Below the pieces are notes generated by a model. The model saw only the letters and a program-made list of their open reading frames with translations. It was not told where the DNA came from and did not search any database. From the NCBI GenBank assembly GCA_041559015.1, contig JBFFED010000001.1, positions 1 through 64,000 on the forward strand: 64,000 bases of DNA, in the 5' to 3' direction. The first letter of the stretch is position 1. Every line of letters starts with the position of its first letter. The translations under genes and the position numbers were made by a program. Below, piece after piece: positions 17,360 to 25,850 of this stretch. The stretch comes from COMBO-56-21 sp041559015. Its GTDB lineage: Archaea > Thermoplasmatota > Thermoplasmata > UBA10834.

Positions 17360-18835
17360 ATGCAAGGGATAGCAGGCACATATGGTTCGCCTGACCGGAT
17401 ACTGGCAAGACGGATGGTCGAGAGGATCTCGCACAGGGGTCCAGACAGGAAGGACATGATCGAAGATGACGGACTGGCAATCGCGGCTCGTAAGCCCAGG
17501 CCGTCCCCGAAAGGCACCGCCAGGGCAATCGTGGAAGGAGATGGTATCGCAGTAGCGTCGGACAGCTACCTGTTCAACTCGGAGCTCCTCAAGGAGCTCT
17601 TCCTGGAGGACTCGGATGAGGACGCCGGAGACGCCGACCTCCTCATAGACATGTACACGGCCATAGGGACGAAGATGTTCGGGTACCTCGATGGGGCTTT
17701 CGCAATCGCGATATCCGACAACGGCCGGCTGGTGCTCGCGAGGGACAGGTACGGACTGAAACCCATGTACATCTCCGGGGGCGTCCGCGAGGGCACCTTC
17801 TCCTCTGAGATCAAGTCCCAGCTCGTCGCGGGGGACGAGTTCGTGCCCTTCCCTCCAGGGAAGGTCCTCGTGGCCGGCAAGGGCTTCTCGCCGATGTGGC
17901 CTCGTAAGCCCCCGGTGAGCAGGAGCCGCCCGTCAGGAGACAAGCCGAAGAAACTCCGACAGCTGGTGATCGACGGGGTGAGGAGCTGCTGCCGGGAAGG
18001 GCAGGGTCTGAACGTCCTGCTCAGCGGAGGGATAGACAGCAGCGTGGTTGCCGCAGCGGCGTCCGAGGTGACGGACGGGCTGTCAACTGTCTGCGTGGGG
18101 ACCGAGCGGAGCTCGGACCTCAGGATGGCGAGGAAGGTCGCGGAGAGGATAGGCTCCGACCACAGGGAGAAGGTATACAGCACCGAGGAGATGCTCGACG
18201 TCCTAGAAGAAGTGGTCTGCGCGGCCGAGAGCTTCGATTTCCCGCTCATCAGGAGCTGCATACCAAACTACATGGCCACGCACCTGTTTGACGACAGGCA
18301 CCTGGTCACCTTGTGTGGTGAGGGGGGCGACGAGATCTTCGCGGGGTACGATTACATGCGCGCCATCAGCGGTGACGAGGCTCTGAGGAGGGAGCGCAGG
18401 AAACTGCTCAGGACAGGTTGGATGACGGGGTTCCAGAGGGTTGACAGGATGACCGCGAGCGCGTCCCTAGACGGGCGCATTCCCCTGATGGGCAGGGACA
18501 TGGTCGATTTCGGGATGTCGCTCGACAGGAGGGACCTGATAGGCCCCGGCATCGAGCACAGCAAACTGATCCTGAGGAAGGCGTTCCAGAAGTCCCTGCC
18601 GAAGGAAGTCGCGTGGAGGAGGAAGCAGAGGTTCAGCGACGGCGCTGGTTCCATCCAAGCCCTGGTGTCGATAGCCGAGGATATGATATCCGATGCCGAA
18701 TTCGAGAAGGAGCGGAGGGTGCTCCCCAGGGGAAGGATAAGGACGAAGGAAGAGCTCCTGTACTACCGTTACTTCACCGAGGAGTTCCCGTCCAAGAGCG
18801 CGGCGGCGGCGGTCGGCTTCACTCCTAGGCCTTAG
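17360..18835 (+). CDS. Asparagine synthetase-like protein lacking the glutaminase cysteine
   Basis: The 491-residue chain has the AsnB layout, an N-terminal Ntn-like domain and a C-terminal ATP-pyrophosphatase synthetase. The synthetase is intact: SGGIDSS at residues 222-228, CGEGGDEIFAGYDYM, GRIPLMGRDMVDF, and KLILRKAFQKSLPKEVAWRRKQRFSDG. The glutaminase half is not. Cys2 is replaced by Gln (MQGIAGTYG), and the 'NGEIYN' and 'GSDCE' substrate motifs have become SDSYLFN and AGDADL. So it should not hydrolyse glutamine. It may use free ammonia or, like beta-lactam synthetase which also lost this cysteine, activate a carboxylate for intramolecular amide closure. It follows the mutase-like gene by 13 bases. 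Confidence 0.8.
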   Translation: MQGIAGTYGSPDRILARRMVERISHRGPDRKDMIEDDGLAIAARKPRPSPKGTARAIVEGDGIAVASDSYLFNSELLKELFLEDSDEDAGDADLLIDMYTAIGTKMFGYLDGAFAIAISDNGRLVLARDRYGLKPMYISGGVREGTFSSEIKSQLVAGDEFVPFPPGKVLVAGKGFSPMWPRKPPVSRSRPSGDKPKKLRQLVIDGVRSCCREGQGLNVLLSGGIDSSVVAAAASEVTDGLSTVCVGTERSSDLRMARKVAERIGSDHREKVYSTEEMLDVLEEVVCAAESFDFPLIRSCIPNYMATHLFDDRHLVTLCGEGGDEIFAGYDYMRAISGDEALRRERRKLLRTGWMTGFQRVDRMTASASLDGRIPLMGRDMVDFGMSLDRRDLIGPGIEHSKLILRKAFQKSLPKEVAWRRKQRFSDGAGSIQALVSIAEDMISDAEFEKERRVLPRGRIRTKEELLYYRYFTEEFPSKSAAAAVGFTPRP

Positions 18836-19628
18836 ATCGAGCCTTCTTCGCTCTGGTCTTGCGTGCAGCCGGAGTGCGGGCGGGCGGTATCACGTTCCTG
18901 CGGCGCTCAGCGGTGGTGTACCTGCAGGCCAACTGACACGCCGTGCACATGACAGTGCTCTGGGGCGTAAGGGCGGCACAGTGCTTCGACAGCAACTGCT
19001 TCAGCTCTGGCTTCGCGCCGGGAGTGGTCGTCACGCCCACGAGGCACCTGCCAGGGTCGACCGTGTACGGCTCGAGGGCGTCCGCGGGACAGGCGGTTAG
19101 GCATCTCTCGCACTTCCCGCACAGGTCGCCCTCGAAAGGCCTGTCGGGGGCGAGGGGTGCGTTGGTCAGCACGGCTCCGAACCGGAGCCACGGGCCGTAC
19201 TTGGGGTGTATGATGAGGGCGTTCTTGCCGTAGCTGCCTACCCCCGCGAGCTGGGCGATGCGCTTGTAAGAGGCGTACACGGACGGAGCGCACGCCTCGA
19301 AGCCGTAGTTCCTGATCACTCTCATCAGCTCGCGCATGATTATGCTGATGGGCATGTATCCGGGATAGTCCTGACGGCCATCTGACCGCCTGATCTCTAT
19401 CTCGTCCGCATCGTCGGTCGACAATATGCCGAACAGGACGACCGATCTAGCGTCCGGCATAGTGTCGCGTAGCTTCTTGGTCCACCTGTTTATGGTCCAC
19501 TCGATCTTCACGGGGGGGAGTGCGTCAGCGTCGTCCACTGAGACGATTCCGAACACGACCGCGCCCTTCTTCCTGGCCCTGTCCCTGAGCACGTCCTTCA
19601 GGTCTGCATCTCTCTTGACCGGCACCAT
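18825..19628 (-). CDS. QueG-like 4Fe-4S protein (epoxyqueuosine reductase-related)
   Basis: This 267-residue protein resembles the epoxyqueuosine reductase/reductive-dehalogenase superfamily. It has a central fold with AGVGSYGKNALIIHPKYGPWLRFGAVLTNAPL, followed by cluster motif CGKCERCLTACPADALEP and a second Cys set (C at RCLVGV, then CTACQLACRY). Relatives bind cobalamin and two 4Fe-4S clusters. It is shorter than QueG and lacks its C-terminal HEAT-like part, ending instead in a basic tail (TRAKKARSKA). The true substrate is unknown. It is convergent with the AsnB-like gene and overlaps it by 11 bases. A cobalamin link with the nearby mutase-like gene is possible but speculative. Confidence 0.72.
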   Translation of the reverse strand: MVPVKRDADLKDVLRDRARKKGAVVFGIVSVDDADALPPVKIEWTINRWTKKLRDTMPDARSVVLFGILSTDDADEIEIRRSDGRQDYPGYMPISIIMRELMRVIRNYGFEACAPSVYASYKRIAQLAGVGSYGKNALIIHPKYGPWLRFGAVLTNAPLAPDRPFEGDLCGKCERCLTACPADALEPYTVDPGRCLVGVTTTPGAKPELKQLLSKHCAALTPQSTVMCTACQLACRYTTAERRRNVIPPARTPAARKTRAKKARSKA

Positions 19629-19789
19629 TGTCCCGACCCTGGAATGCGCTCCCGCCTATTGAATGGTGTCCTCTGGCCAAGGCGCGCCTGTCGAACGGGC
19701 CCATGGACGCGATGTCTCCGTCCATAAGTATTCCGGCGAGAGTGGCGAGCGACCAGTCGCCGCGTGCGTCACACCACCAGGAGCGTCAA

Positions 19790-19800
19790 GCATTATAAGG
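19790..19800 (+). promoter_or_regulatory. TATA box of the MFS transporter gene
   Basis: The sequence gcattataagg lies 45-55 bases upstream of the ATG at 19845. This leaves a ~25-base leader with gggtg about 10 bases before the start. Confidence 0.6.
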
Positions 19801-19844
19801 CGAGAGCAGATGCGAAGAGGGACATCCACGGGGTGCAGAGGCGC

Positions 19845-21095
19845 ATGACACGGGGGTCCGATGACTGCTCCAGACCGTCCAGGAAGAGGCGCATACTGGC
19901 CGGCATCAGCACGAACGTCCTCGTGCTTGGGATAGTCAGCCTGCTCACGGACATGAGCAGTGAGATGATCTATCCGATCATGCCCCTGTTCCTGACGGCG
20001 ATAGGGGCCAGCGGGCTCGTCATCGGCCTGATAGAGGGCGCCTCCGAGACGACCGCGTCACTGATCAAGGTGTTCTCCGGGTGGTACTCTGACAGGTACA
20101 GGAGGAGGAAGCCGTTCATCCTCGCAGGGTACGGCTCGAGCTCTGCGGTGAAACCCGTCCTCTACTTGGCGACCGCTCCGTGGCACGTACTCGGTCTCAA
20201 GATAATGGAGCGCGTGGGCAAGGGCGTGAGAAGCGCTCCGAGGGACGCCCTCATCGCCGACTCCACGGACAGCGCGTACCGCGGGAGGGCTTTCGGGTTC
20301 CACAAGGCCATGGACTCGACCGGCGCGGTCATAGGCCCGCTGCTCGTCCTCCCCGTGCTCGTGGCCGCAGCGGCGGTCACCACCGACACCTACAGGCTCA
20401 TCTTCCTCATCTCAGCGATCCCCGCATTTGTTGCGGTCGCGATAATAGTCCTGTTCTTGCGGGACAAGAAGACCGACCATGCCGACAAGATCGACAAGAT
20501 GTTCAAGGAGATGAGGCACCTCGGAGACAGGTTCTACCTGCTCCTCATGGTCATCGTGGTGTTCTACATCGGCGAGATAAGCTACGCGTTCTTCATCCTG
20601 AGGGCGATGGACGAGGGCTTCACGGTGTTTGGGCTCGGCGTAGACGCCTCGATTATTCTGCTGTACGTCACCCTGAACCTATTCTTCGTACTCTTCGCGC
20701 TACTGACTGGCGGGATATCGGACAGGATCGGGAGGAAACCCGTCATAGCGGCATCATTTGTCATCTTCGCATTGACATGCGTGGTCATGACGATGACGGG
20801 GTCCTACATGCTGCTGGTGCTCGGGTTCGCGATGTTCGGGGTCTACAAGGGCTCGTCCGAAGGGGTGCTCAAGGCGTATGTCATCGATGTCGTTCCGAAG
20901 GGGCTGAGGGGGACCGCAATGGGAGCGTTCCATACGGCCGTAGGGCTGGTCATGCTGCCGGGGGGCATAATGGCAGGGTTCCTGTGGGACAGCTACGGAC
21001 ATTGGGCGACCTTCGCCTATGGCGCGTCCGCCGCGTTGTTGGCCCTGGTGCTCCTAATCGTGATAGCTCCCGATGTGGACAAGAAGGCCGGCTAA
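19845..21095 (+). CDS. Major facilitator superfamily transporter
   Basis: This 416-residue polytopic protein has about 12 transmembrane helices. The loop 2-3 signature is GWYSDRYRRRKPFILAGY in the N-half, repeated as GGISDRIGRKPVIAAS in the C-half, and MERVGKGVRSAPRDALIADS lies between helices 4 and 5. That last motif is shared with a group of bacterial and archaeal MFS exporters of uncertain substrate. The start at 19845 (MTRGSDDCSRPSRKRR) follows the TATA and SD; the longer frame from 19764 precedes the predicted transcription start. It is likely an efflux permease; the substrate cannot be told. Confidence 0.88.
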   Translation: MTRGSDDCSRPSRKRRILAGISTNVLVLGIVSLLTDMSSEMIYPIMPLFLTAIGASGLVIGLIEGASETTASLIKVFSGWYSDRYRRRKPFILAGYGSSSAVKPVLYLATAPWHVLGLKIMERVGKGVRSAPRDALIADSTDSAYRGRAFGFHKAMDSTGAVIGPLLVLPVLVAAAAVTTDTYRLIFLISAIPAFVAVAIIVLFLRDKKTDHADKIDKMFKEMRHLGDRFYLLLMVIVVFYIGEISYAFFILRAMDEGFTVFGLGVDASIILLYVTLNLFFVLFALLTGGISDRIGRKPVIAASFVIFALTCVVMTMTGSYMLLVLGFAMFGVYKGSSEGVLKAYVIDVVPKGLRGTAMGAFHTAVGLVMLPGGIMAGFLWDSYGHWATFAYGASAALLALVLLIVIAPDVDKKAG

Positions 21096-21161
21096 CCATC
21101 CTCGGGGGACATGGGGCCAGACATGGCCGTGAACGGCCCCCATCACCTCTGAGATAGATTC

Positions 21162-22172
21162 TTGAGAGGCCCGCGGATATCCCCCCTGAGCCCGAAGGGG
21201 GGCACCGATCTGAAGATCAGCAAGAACCTCGCGTACGGCCTCATAGCCCTCGCCGCCGTCATGTGGGCCAGCTCAGGCACTTTCACCGAGCTCGCCCTAG
21301 ACGCGGGGGCGCGGGTGATGCAAGTCACTGTCTTCGCCTCCGTGTTCACAACGCTGATACTGCTCCCCGCCATCGGCGTCTTCGACCCGAGATCCCTCTG
21401 GATAAGGAGGAAGGATTTCCTGCCGATGCTCGTCTTCAGCCTCATAACCGGCACATTCTTCTCCATCGCATGGTACATGTGCATCGACCTCACGGGCGTC
21501 GCCACCGCGGTCGTGCTCCTGTACGCCTACCCGAGCATCGTCACCGTCGCGTCCATCTTCCTGCTCGGCGAGAAGCTCACCCTCGGCAAGGCCCTGGCCC
21601 TGCCCCTCACATTCATCGGCTGCGTCCTGGTCGCTGGCGCGAGCGACCTCGAGACGGGCTTCTCCTTCAACCTGGCAGGGATAGCGCTCGGGATATACAC
21701 CGCGCTCGCGGCGACCGTCTACTACATCTGGGGGAAGAAGTTCCTGGACAAGTACTCGGCCAACACGGTGATACTCTACATGACCGCGCTCTCGATACCG
21801 GGCATCATACTGATAGCCAACCCCATGACCATCCTGGAGAACCACATATCCGGCGAGGCGTGGGCGTACATATTCGCCATCGGGCTCTTCCCCGGCACGA
21901 TAGGGTTCGTCGTGTCCATGGTAGCGCTCAGATACATCGAGGCGAGCAAGGCGAGCATAGTCGCGAGCATAGAGCCTGTGGCCGCAGTTGTCATCGCGGT
22001 CCTGGTGATCGCGGATGTGATCACCCTCCTGCAGGGGGTGGGGGTTGGGCTCGTATTCGTGGGTGTGCTCCTCCTAAGGCTGACGAGGAAGGACAAGGAC
22101 GAAGGACCCAGGGTACCGTTGGGCCCTGACAATCCGGACGATGAAAAACAGGATATATCCACCAGGGTATGA
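21162..22172 (+). CDS. EamA/DMT-family transporter
   Basis: This ~336-residue membrane protein has two EamA repeats and ten predicted helices (AYGLIALAAVMWASSGTF opens the first; GFVVSMVALRYIEASKASIVASIEP is the typical motif before helix 9). The family exports amino acids or other metabolites. The TTG at 21162 is the only standard start that covers helix 1. The family-like N-terminus LKISKNLAYG begins at a CTG 8-9 bases behind the purine run aagggggg, so initiation there is also possible. It overlaps the next gene by 32 bases. Confidence 0.85.
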   Translation: MRGPRISPLSPKGGTDLKISKNLAYGLIALAAVMWASSGTFTELALDAGARVMQVTVFASVFTTLILLPAIGVFDPRSLWIRRKDFLPMLVFSLITGTFFSIAWYMCIDLTGVATAVVLLYAYPSIVTVASIFLLGEKLTLGKALALPLTFIGCVLVAGASDLETGFSFNLAGIALGIYTALAATVYYIWGKKFLDKYSANTVILYMTALSIPGIILIANPMTILENHISGEAWAYIFAIGLFPGTIGFVVSMVALRYIEASKASIVASIEPVAAVVIAVLVIADVITLLQGVGVGLVFVGVLLLRLTRKDKDEGPRVPLGPDNPDDEKQDISTRV

Positions 22173-22935
22173 CAGGGACGAGATGATCGTCTCCCGCGCG
22201 CCCAGCGGACTCCCCGGCCTCGACGCGCTCATCCACGGAGGGATACCTGTCAACTCGACGGTCGCCCTCAGGGCCGAGCCGTCGAACCCGACCGAGTACT
22301 TCCAGCAGCAGTTCCTCGTCGAGGGGCTCAAGAGAGGCGCCCCGGCCATATACTGTTGCACCAACAGGCCCGTGGGCAATGTTATCAGGAGCCTCTGGCA
22401 CCAGGGGTTCGACGTCCTGGAACAGGTCGCGAACGACCAGCTGGTGTTCCTCGACTGCTACTCGATGACCAAGGAGACTGTCGCCATCGGGGTCGACCAG
22501 TGGGTGCACAAGAAGATACTTCACGTGTCTCAGACAGATGACGAGAAGCAGCTCCAGGAGGTACTCGCCGAGGCGGTCGACAGGCTCCACACCCTGAGGG
22601 GGTTGCGGACGGTCTGCGAGAGCGTCCCCGCGACACTCAGGGGCTCGAGCGCGGTCGAGATCATGAGGTGGGGCAGGAAGGCCTTCGGGGAGCTCAGGGC
22701 GTTCGATACCGTGACGCTGCACACATTCCCTATTGGCGTCCGGGATGAGCTCTTCACCCTGATGGCCCAGGACTTCGACGCGGTCATCGACATCACGCCC
22801 GACAGGAGCACTGACAGGGTCAGGTACTACCTCGGCATCCAGAAGATGCGCATGACCGACCTCCCGGTCAAGCTCTTCGAGCTGGAGACCGAGGGCAGCC
22901 TCCTCACACTGAAGACAATCCAGAAGATCACTTGA
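22141..22935 (+). CDS. KaiC/RadA-like RecA-fold protein with a degenerate P-loop
   Basis: This 264-residue protein follows the KaiC-type domain plan: RAPSGLPGLDALIHGGIPVNSTVALRAEPS, then VEGLKRGAPAIYCCTNRP and the Walker B-like strand QDFDAVIDITPDRS. The Walker A box (GEPGxGKT) is replaced by RAEPSNPTEY, with no GK[T/S], so ATP binding in the usual way is unlikely. Archaea contain many such inactive KaiC-like proteins, sometimes as signalling partners. It overlaps the EamA gene by 32 bases and is probably co-translated with it. Function is unknown. Confidence 0.75.
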   Translation: MKNRIYPPGYDRDEMIVSRAPSGLPGLDALIHGGIPVNSTVALRAEPSNPTEYFQQQFLVEGLKRGAPAIYCCTNRPVGNVIRSLWHQGFDVLEQVANDQLVFLDCYSMTKETVAIGVDQWVHKKILHVSQTDDEKQLQEVLAEAVDRLHTLRGLRTVCESVPATLRGSSAVEIMRWGRKAFGELRAFDTVTLHTFPIGVRDELFTLMAQDFDAVIDITPDRSTDRVRYYLGIQKMRMTDLPVKLFELETEGSLLTLKTIQKIT

Positions 22936-22941
22936 GCACGC

Positions 22942-23634
22942 CTAGGAGAGCGTGAACAGCCTGATGCCGAGGAGCTCGAGCACTGCGAATATGATGAACG
23001 CCCTGTTCACTCCCGCAAGGAAGTTCGCGAGTGCGAAGTCGCGCAGGCGCATGAGCGTCCCCTCCTCGTTGAGTATCGAGAACAGGTAGAGCGGGACCGT
23101 GTCTATCATGCCTGGGATGGACATGATGACGTACATCGCGACGATGCCGTACCTGCGAACGAATCTCTCGCTCTTTGCGGAGAGCCAACCGGGAGCCCGC
23201 CCCTCCGGTGGCCTGCCGAAAGCCCTCTCGAGAGAGCGCCTGACCGGGACATGGGCCGAGGCCGTCCTTCCCAGGGCTGCAGATCCCCCCGAACGATGGA
23301 CAGCGGACTCTATCCTGTCCATGACCGCGTCCGCCTTCCGCAGGATCCAGCCGAAGAAACTCCTCCCCGAGAGCCTGCGCAACGCGCTGTCTATCTTGGC
23401 GCCTATGTAGAAGACGACGATAGCGCCGACACCCTTGCCCAGGCCGAGGACTAACGCCTTGACCGGGAAGAACATGCCCGGGTTCCAGATGAGGGCGAAC
23501 TCGATTGGTATCGGCAGGATGATCGCCGCGGCGACCGAGAGCAGGAAGAATATGAGCAGATAGGTGCCCGGATCCGCCTGGTTGTTCATCAGGAAATCCA
23601 TCAACTGGTCCAGGTACTCTCCGACCGATGCCAT
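22942..23634 (-). CDS. DedA/VTT-like multi-pass membrane protein
   Basis: The ~230-residue protein has hydrophobic segments at about residues 20-45 (YLLIFFLLSVAAAIILPIPIEFALI), 55-75, and two near the C-terminus. The motif P-I-P-x-E followed by NPGMFF and a later GKGVGAIVVFYIGAK resembles SNARE-associated/DedA (VTT) proteins, with a long charged central insertion (~residues 85-150). The ATG at 23632-23634 is chosen; 23652 is the alternative. The assignment is by topology and motif only. Confidence 0.6.
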   Translation of the reverse strand: MASVGEYLDQLMDFLMNNQADPGTYLLIFFLLSVAAAIILPIPIEFALIWNPGMFFPVKALVLGLGKGVGAIVVFYIGAKIDSALRRLSGRSFFGWILRKADAVMDRIESAVHRSGGSAALGRTASAHVPVRRSLERAFGRPPEGRAPGWLSAKSERFVRRYGIVAMYVIMSIPGMIDTVPLYLFSILNEEGTLMRLRDFALANFLAGVNRAFIIFAVLELLGIRLFTLS

Positions 23635-23759
23635 GGGCGCACAGGCAATCATCTGCGCTTACTTCTAGGTATCTGCGGAGTGCCACCCGCGCGCGTGCAC
23701 ATGAGGACGAAAACAGGCCGAGCCAGAAAATTAAAGTGCGTTACGAATAAATACCAAAG

Positions 23760-23770
23760 GCTTATATTCC
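23760..23770 (+). promoter_or_regulatory. TATA box of the 201-residue hypothetical gene
   Basis: The sequence gcttatattcc, preceded by an AT-rich stretch (aaattaaag, gaataaatacc), lies about 33-42 bases before the ATG at 23802. Confidence 0.65.
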
Positions 23771-23801
23771 CGCAATAGCATCACCTCAACCGGGATGTAC
23801 G

Positions 23802-24407
23802 ATGGCTAAGCCCGAAGGGAAGGAAGAGGACTGGTTCTCCCAGCTGGATGAGGAACTCGAGAAGAAGACCGTCCAGATCACCGACAACTTCGTAGAGCAG
23901 AACTCCAAGAAGGGAGATATCAACAAGATGCTCCTTGAGGACTTTTTCAGGATATGGAGCAGGTTCAACAAGATCAACGTGCACTTCACGATGGCCCCTG
24001 AGGCCTCCACATTCGCCACCTTCGCGGTGTATCCCGAGCAGTGGCAGTTCAAGGCCAACTTCGACTTCGCGGGCGTCGACAACGCGTCCCTGACGGACAG
24101 GACCCAGAACAGGGTCGGGGACTCCGTCAAGATCTGGTACTACAACGTCGACAGCCAAACGCACTTCCGGATGATCTTCGAGTTCTGCGAGGGCGAGCAC
24201 TACTATAAGTACGCCGGCTGGAAGAGGATCTTCTCACAGTACGTCCTCCTGGACGTGCCAGTGATGAAGTTCGACGAGAAGAAGTTTCACGAAGCGCTTG
24301 CCGACGTCGTCAAGACCTGGTACGAGAGCCACCTGAGGCGCGACAGGGACATCATCCTGAAGCACATCAGGGAGAAGTACGAGAAGGCCGAGACATTCAC
24401 CCAATGA
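23802..24407 (+). CDS. Conserved-looking hypothetical protein, 201 residues
   Basis: I do not recognise this family. The protein is soluble and charged, with no signal peptide. The N-terminal ~40 residues are acidic and helical (EEDWFSQLDEELEKKT). The middle part is rich in aromatic residues typical of a beta-barrel or sandwich (HFTMAPEASTFATFAVYPEQWQF written in part, then VKIWYYNVDSQTHFRMIFEF). The C-terminus is helical and basic (YESHLRRDRDIILKHIREKY). It has its own promoter and, 6 bases before the ATG, gggatg as a weak SD. Its 3' end overlaps the convergent C11 peptidase gene by 11 bases. Confidence 0.75.
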   Translation: MAKPEGKEEDWFSQLDEELEKKTVQITDNFVEQNSKKGDINKMLLEDFFRIWSRFNKINVHFTMAPEASTFATFAVYPEQWQFKANFDFAGVDNASLTDRTQNRVGDSVKIWYYNVDSQTHFRMIFEFCEGEHYYKYAGWKRIFSQYVLLDVPVMKFDEKKFHEALADVVKTWYESHLRRDRDIILKHIREKYEKAETFTQ

Positions 24408-25686
24408 CGTGTTTCGGACACTTCTGCGTCCCGGGTGCCGAGAAGTAGTATTCCATCAGGCACTCCACCCATCTTGACCCGTCCACCAGGTCGAGTCCGA
24501 TATCGTGGTAGACGAACTGCATCGCCCATTTCCACGATTCTCCGTTGTACGAGGCTAGGCTGGGCGGGAAGTTGATGTTGAGCCCGCTCGGCACGCCCAT
24601 GAACCTGTAGCTGCTCCCGTTGTTGAGCAACGCGGCCTCGAAGGCCGCCTGGAACTCCGCGATGGCGATGTCCAGCGTCGGGTCTATCCCGATCAGGCCC
24701 TCGAAGAGCGAGTACGCGTCAGGGAGGTATTCCCAGCCGCCTATGTTCGCCCACATGCCATTGAGCGCCAGGTCCCGGACTGCCATTATCGTATCCGCGT
24801 TGTCGGCCACCAACGGTTCGAGCGCCTCGGTCATACGTATGAACGCCGCCCCGAACTCGTCCATTAGCGACATGTCGAATGCGGAGAACGCCACGAAGTC
24901 CTTGTCGTACGGGTTGATGTGCTCGTAGAGGGTCTTCGAGCTGTAGTACTCCATGTACATGTCGACCATGTCGTGCGCGAGTTCTTCCGGAGACATCTCG
25001 GGCTCCGCCACGAGCGCCTCGACAATCATCTGGTATGGCAGGCCGTCATAGGGCACCACCAGTTGCGAGGCCGCGAACCAGCCAACGGTATCCCGGAGCT
25101 CGTACGCGATCTCCACCGCAGCAACACTGCACGCGTCGAGGGCGAGCAGATCCACGCCGACGCCGTCGTTCGCGTCCCTGGCATCCCTGATTGCCTGGGC
25201 CATGTCGTCTATGAGCATGATCCCTCCGCCGTCCGTGTCGTCCAGGCACACGCCGCGCCACGAGTATCCGTGGTCCTGTATGACCAGCAGAGTCTTCTCC
25301 GCAGGGTAGTTCTTGAGGCCGTAGTCAATGAACCTCTTGAGCGTCGCCGGGTCGGATGAGTTCAGCTCCTCCCAGGTCTGCACCGTGAAACACTCGCCGT
25401 CGTGTATGTCGTAGACCCATGTGCCGTCCTCCGAAAGGATGTCCACATAGGCGACCAGGTTCACATCGTCGTCGGATGTGAGCGCTGCCTTCCAGGTCTT
25501 GATCGCGAACTCTGTGCAGAACTCGAGGTTATTGTCCGCGTCCCAGTACATGAGCAATGTCCATTCCTTGACCGGTTCCTCTGTGACCGGTTTGTCCTCG
25601 GCGAGCGCAACGGCCGCGCTCGGCAAGGAGAACAACAAGACCACGGTCGCGCATAGCAGAAGCTCGCCAAATCCAAGACCCTTCAT
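24397..25686 (-). CDS. Secreted clostripain-family (C11) cysteine peptidase
   Basis: This 429-residue exported protein has a signal peptide at residues ~5-30 (LLLCATVVLLFSLPSAAVALA) and a C11-type caspase-like fold. EWTLLMYWDADNNLE opens the domain, the catalytic His lies in LLVIQDHGYSWRG, and the catalytic Cys in LLALDACSVAAVEIAYEL. Clostripain-type enzymes cleave after basic residues; specificity here is unknown. The start at 25684-25686 has gggggatc upstream and a TATA box (25731-25742); the codons before it are dispensable. A paralogue lies at 53858-55015. The C-terminus ends in a short Cys/Lys tail (KCPKHVIG). Confidence 0.87.
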   Translation of the reverse strand: MKGLGFGELLLCATVVLLFSLPSAAVALAEDKPVTEEPVKEWTLLMYWDADNNLEFCTEFAIKTWKAALTSDDDVNLVAYVDILSEDGTWVYDIHDGECFTVQTWEELNSSDPATLKRFIDYGLKNYPAEKTLLVIQDHGYSWRGVCLDDTDGGGIMLIDDMAQAIRDARDANDGVGVDLLALDACSVAAVEIAYELRDTVGWFAASQLVVPYDGLPYQMIVEALVAEPEMSPEELAHDMVDMYMEYYSSKTLYEHINPYDKDFVAFSAFDMSLMDEFGAAFIRMTEALEPLVADNADTIMAVRDLALNGMWANIGGWEYLPDAYSLFEGLIGIDPTLDIAIAEFQAAFEAALLNNGSSYRFMGVPSGLNINFPPSLASYNGESWKWAMQFVYHDIGLDLVDGSRWVECLMEYYFSAPGTQKCPKHVIG

Positions 25687-25730
25687 ACTGATCCCCCAAG
25701 GCTGATACTGAGGCACCATGACGGCTCCGC

Positions 25731-25742
25731 GCTATATTAAGT
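25731..25742 (-). promoter_or_regulatory. TATA box of the C11 peptidase gene
   Basis: On the minus strand this reads cacttaatatagc. It is about 45 bases upstream of the start at 25686, leaving a leader of roughly 20 bases with an SD. Confidence 0.6.
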
Positions 25743-25850
25743 CCGTGATTTCGATGGGGTAGTCAGTACGCAGAAACGTACGTCGGAGGCATGCTGCGGA
25801 CCGGGCCTTCCGGAGGACGGCGAAGCAGGGGAGAAGAGACGACGCGAGAC

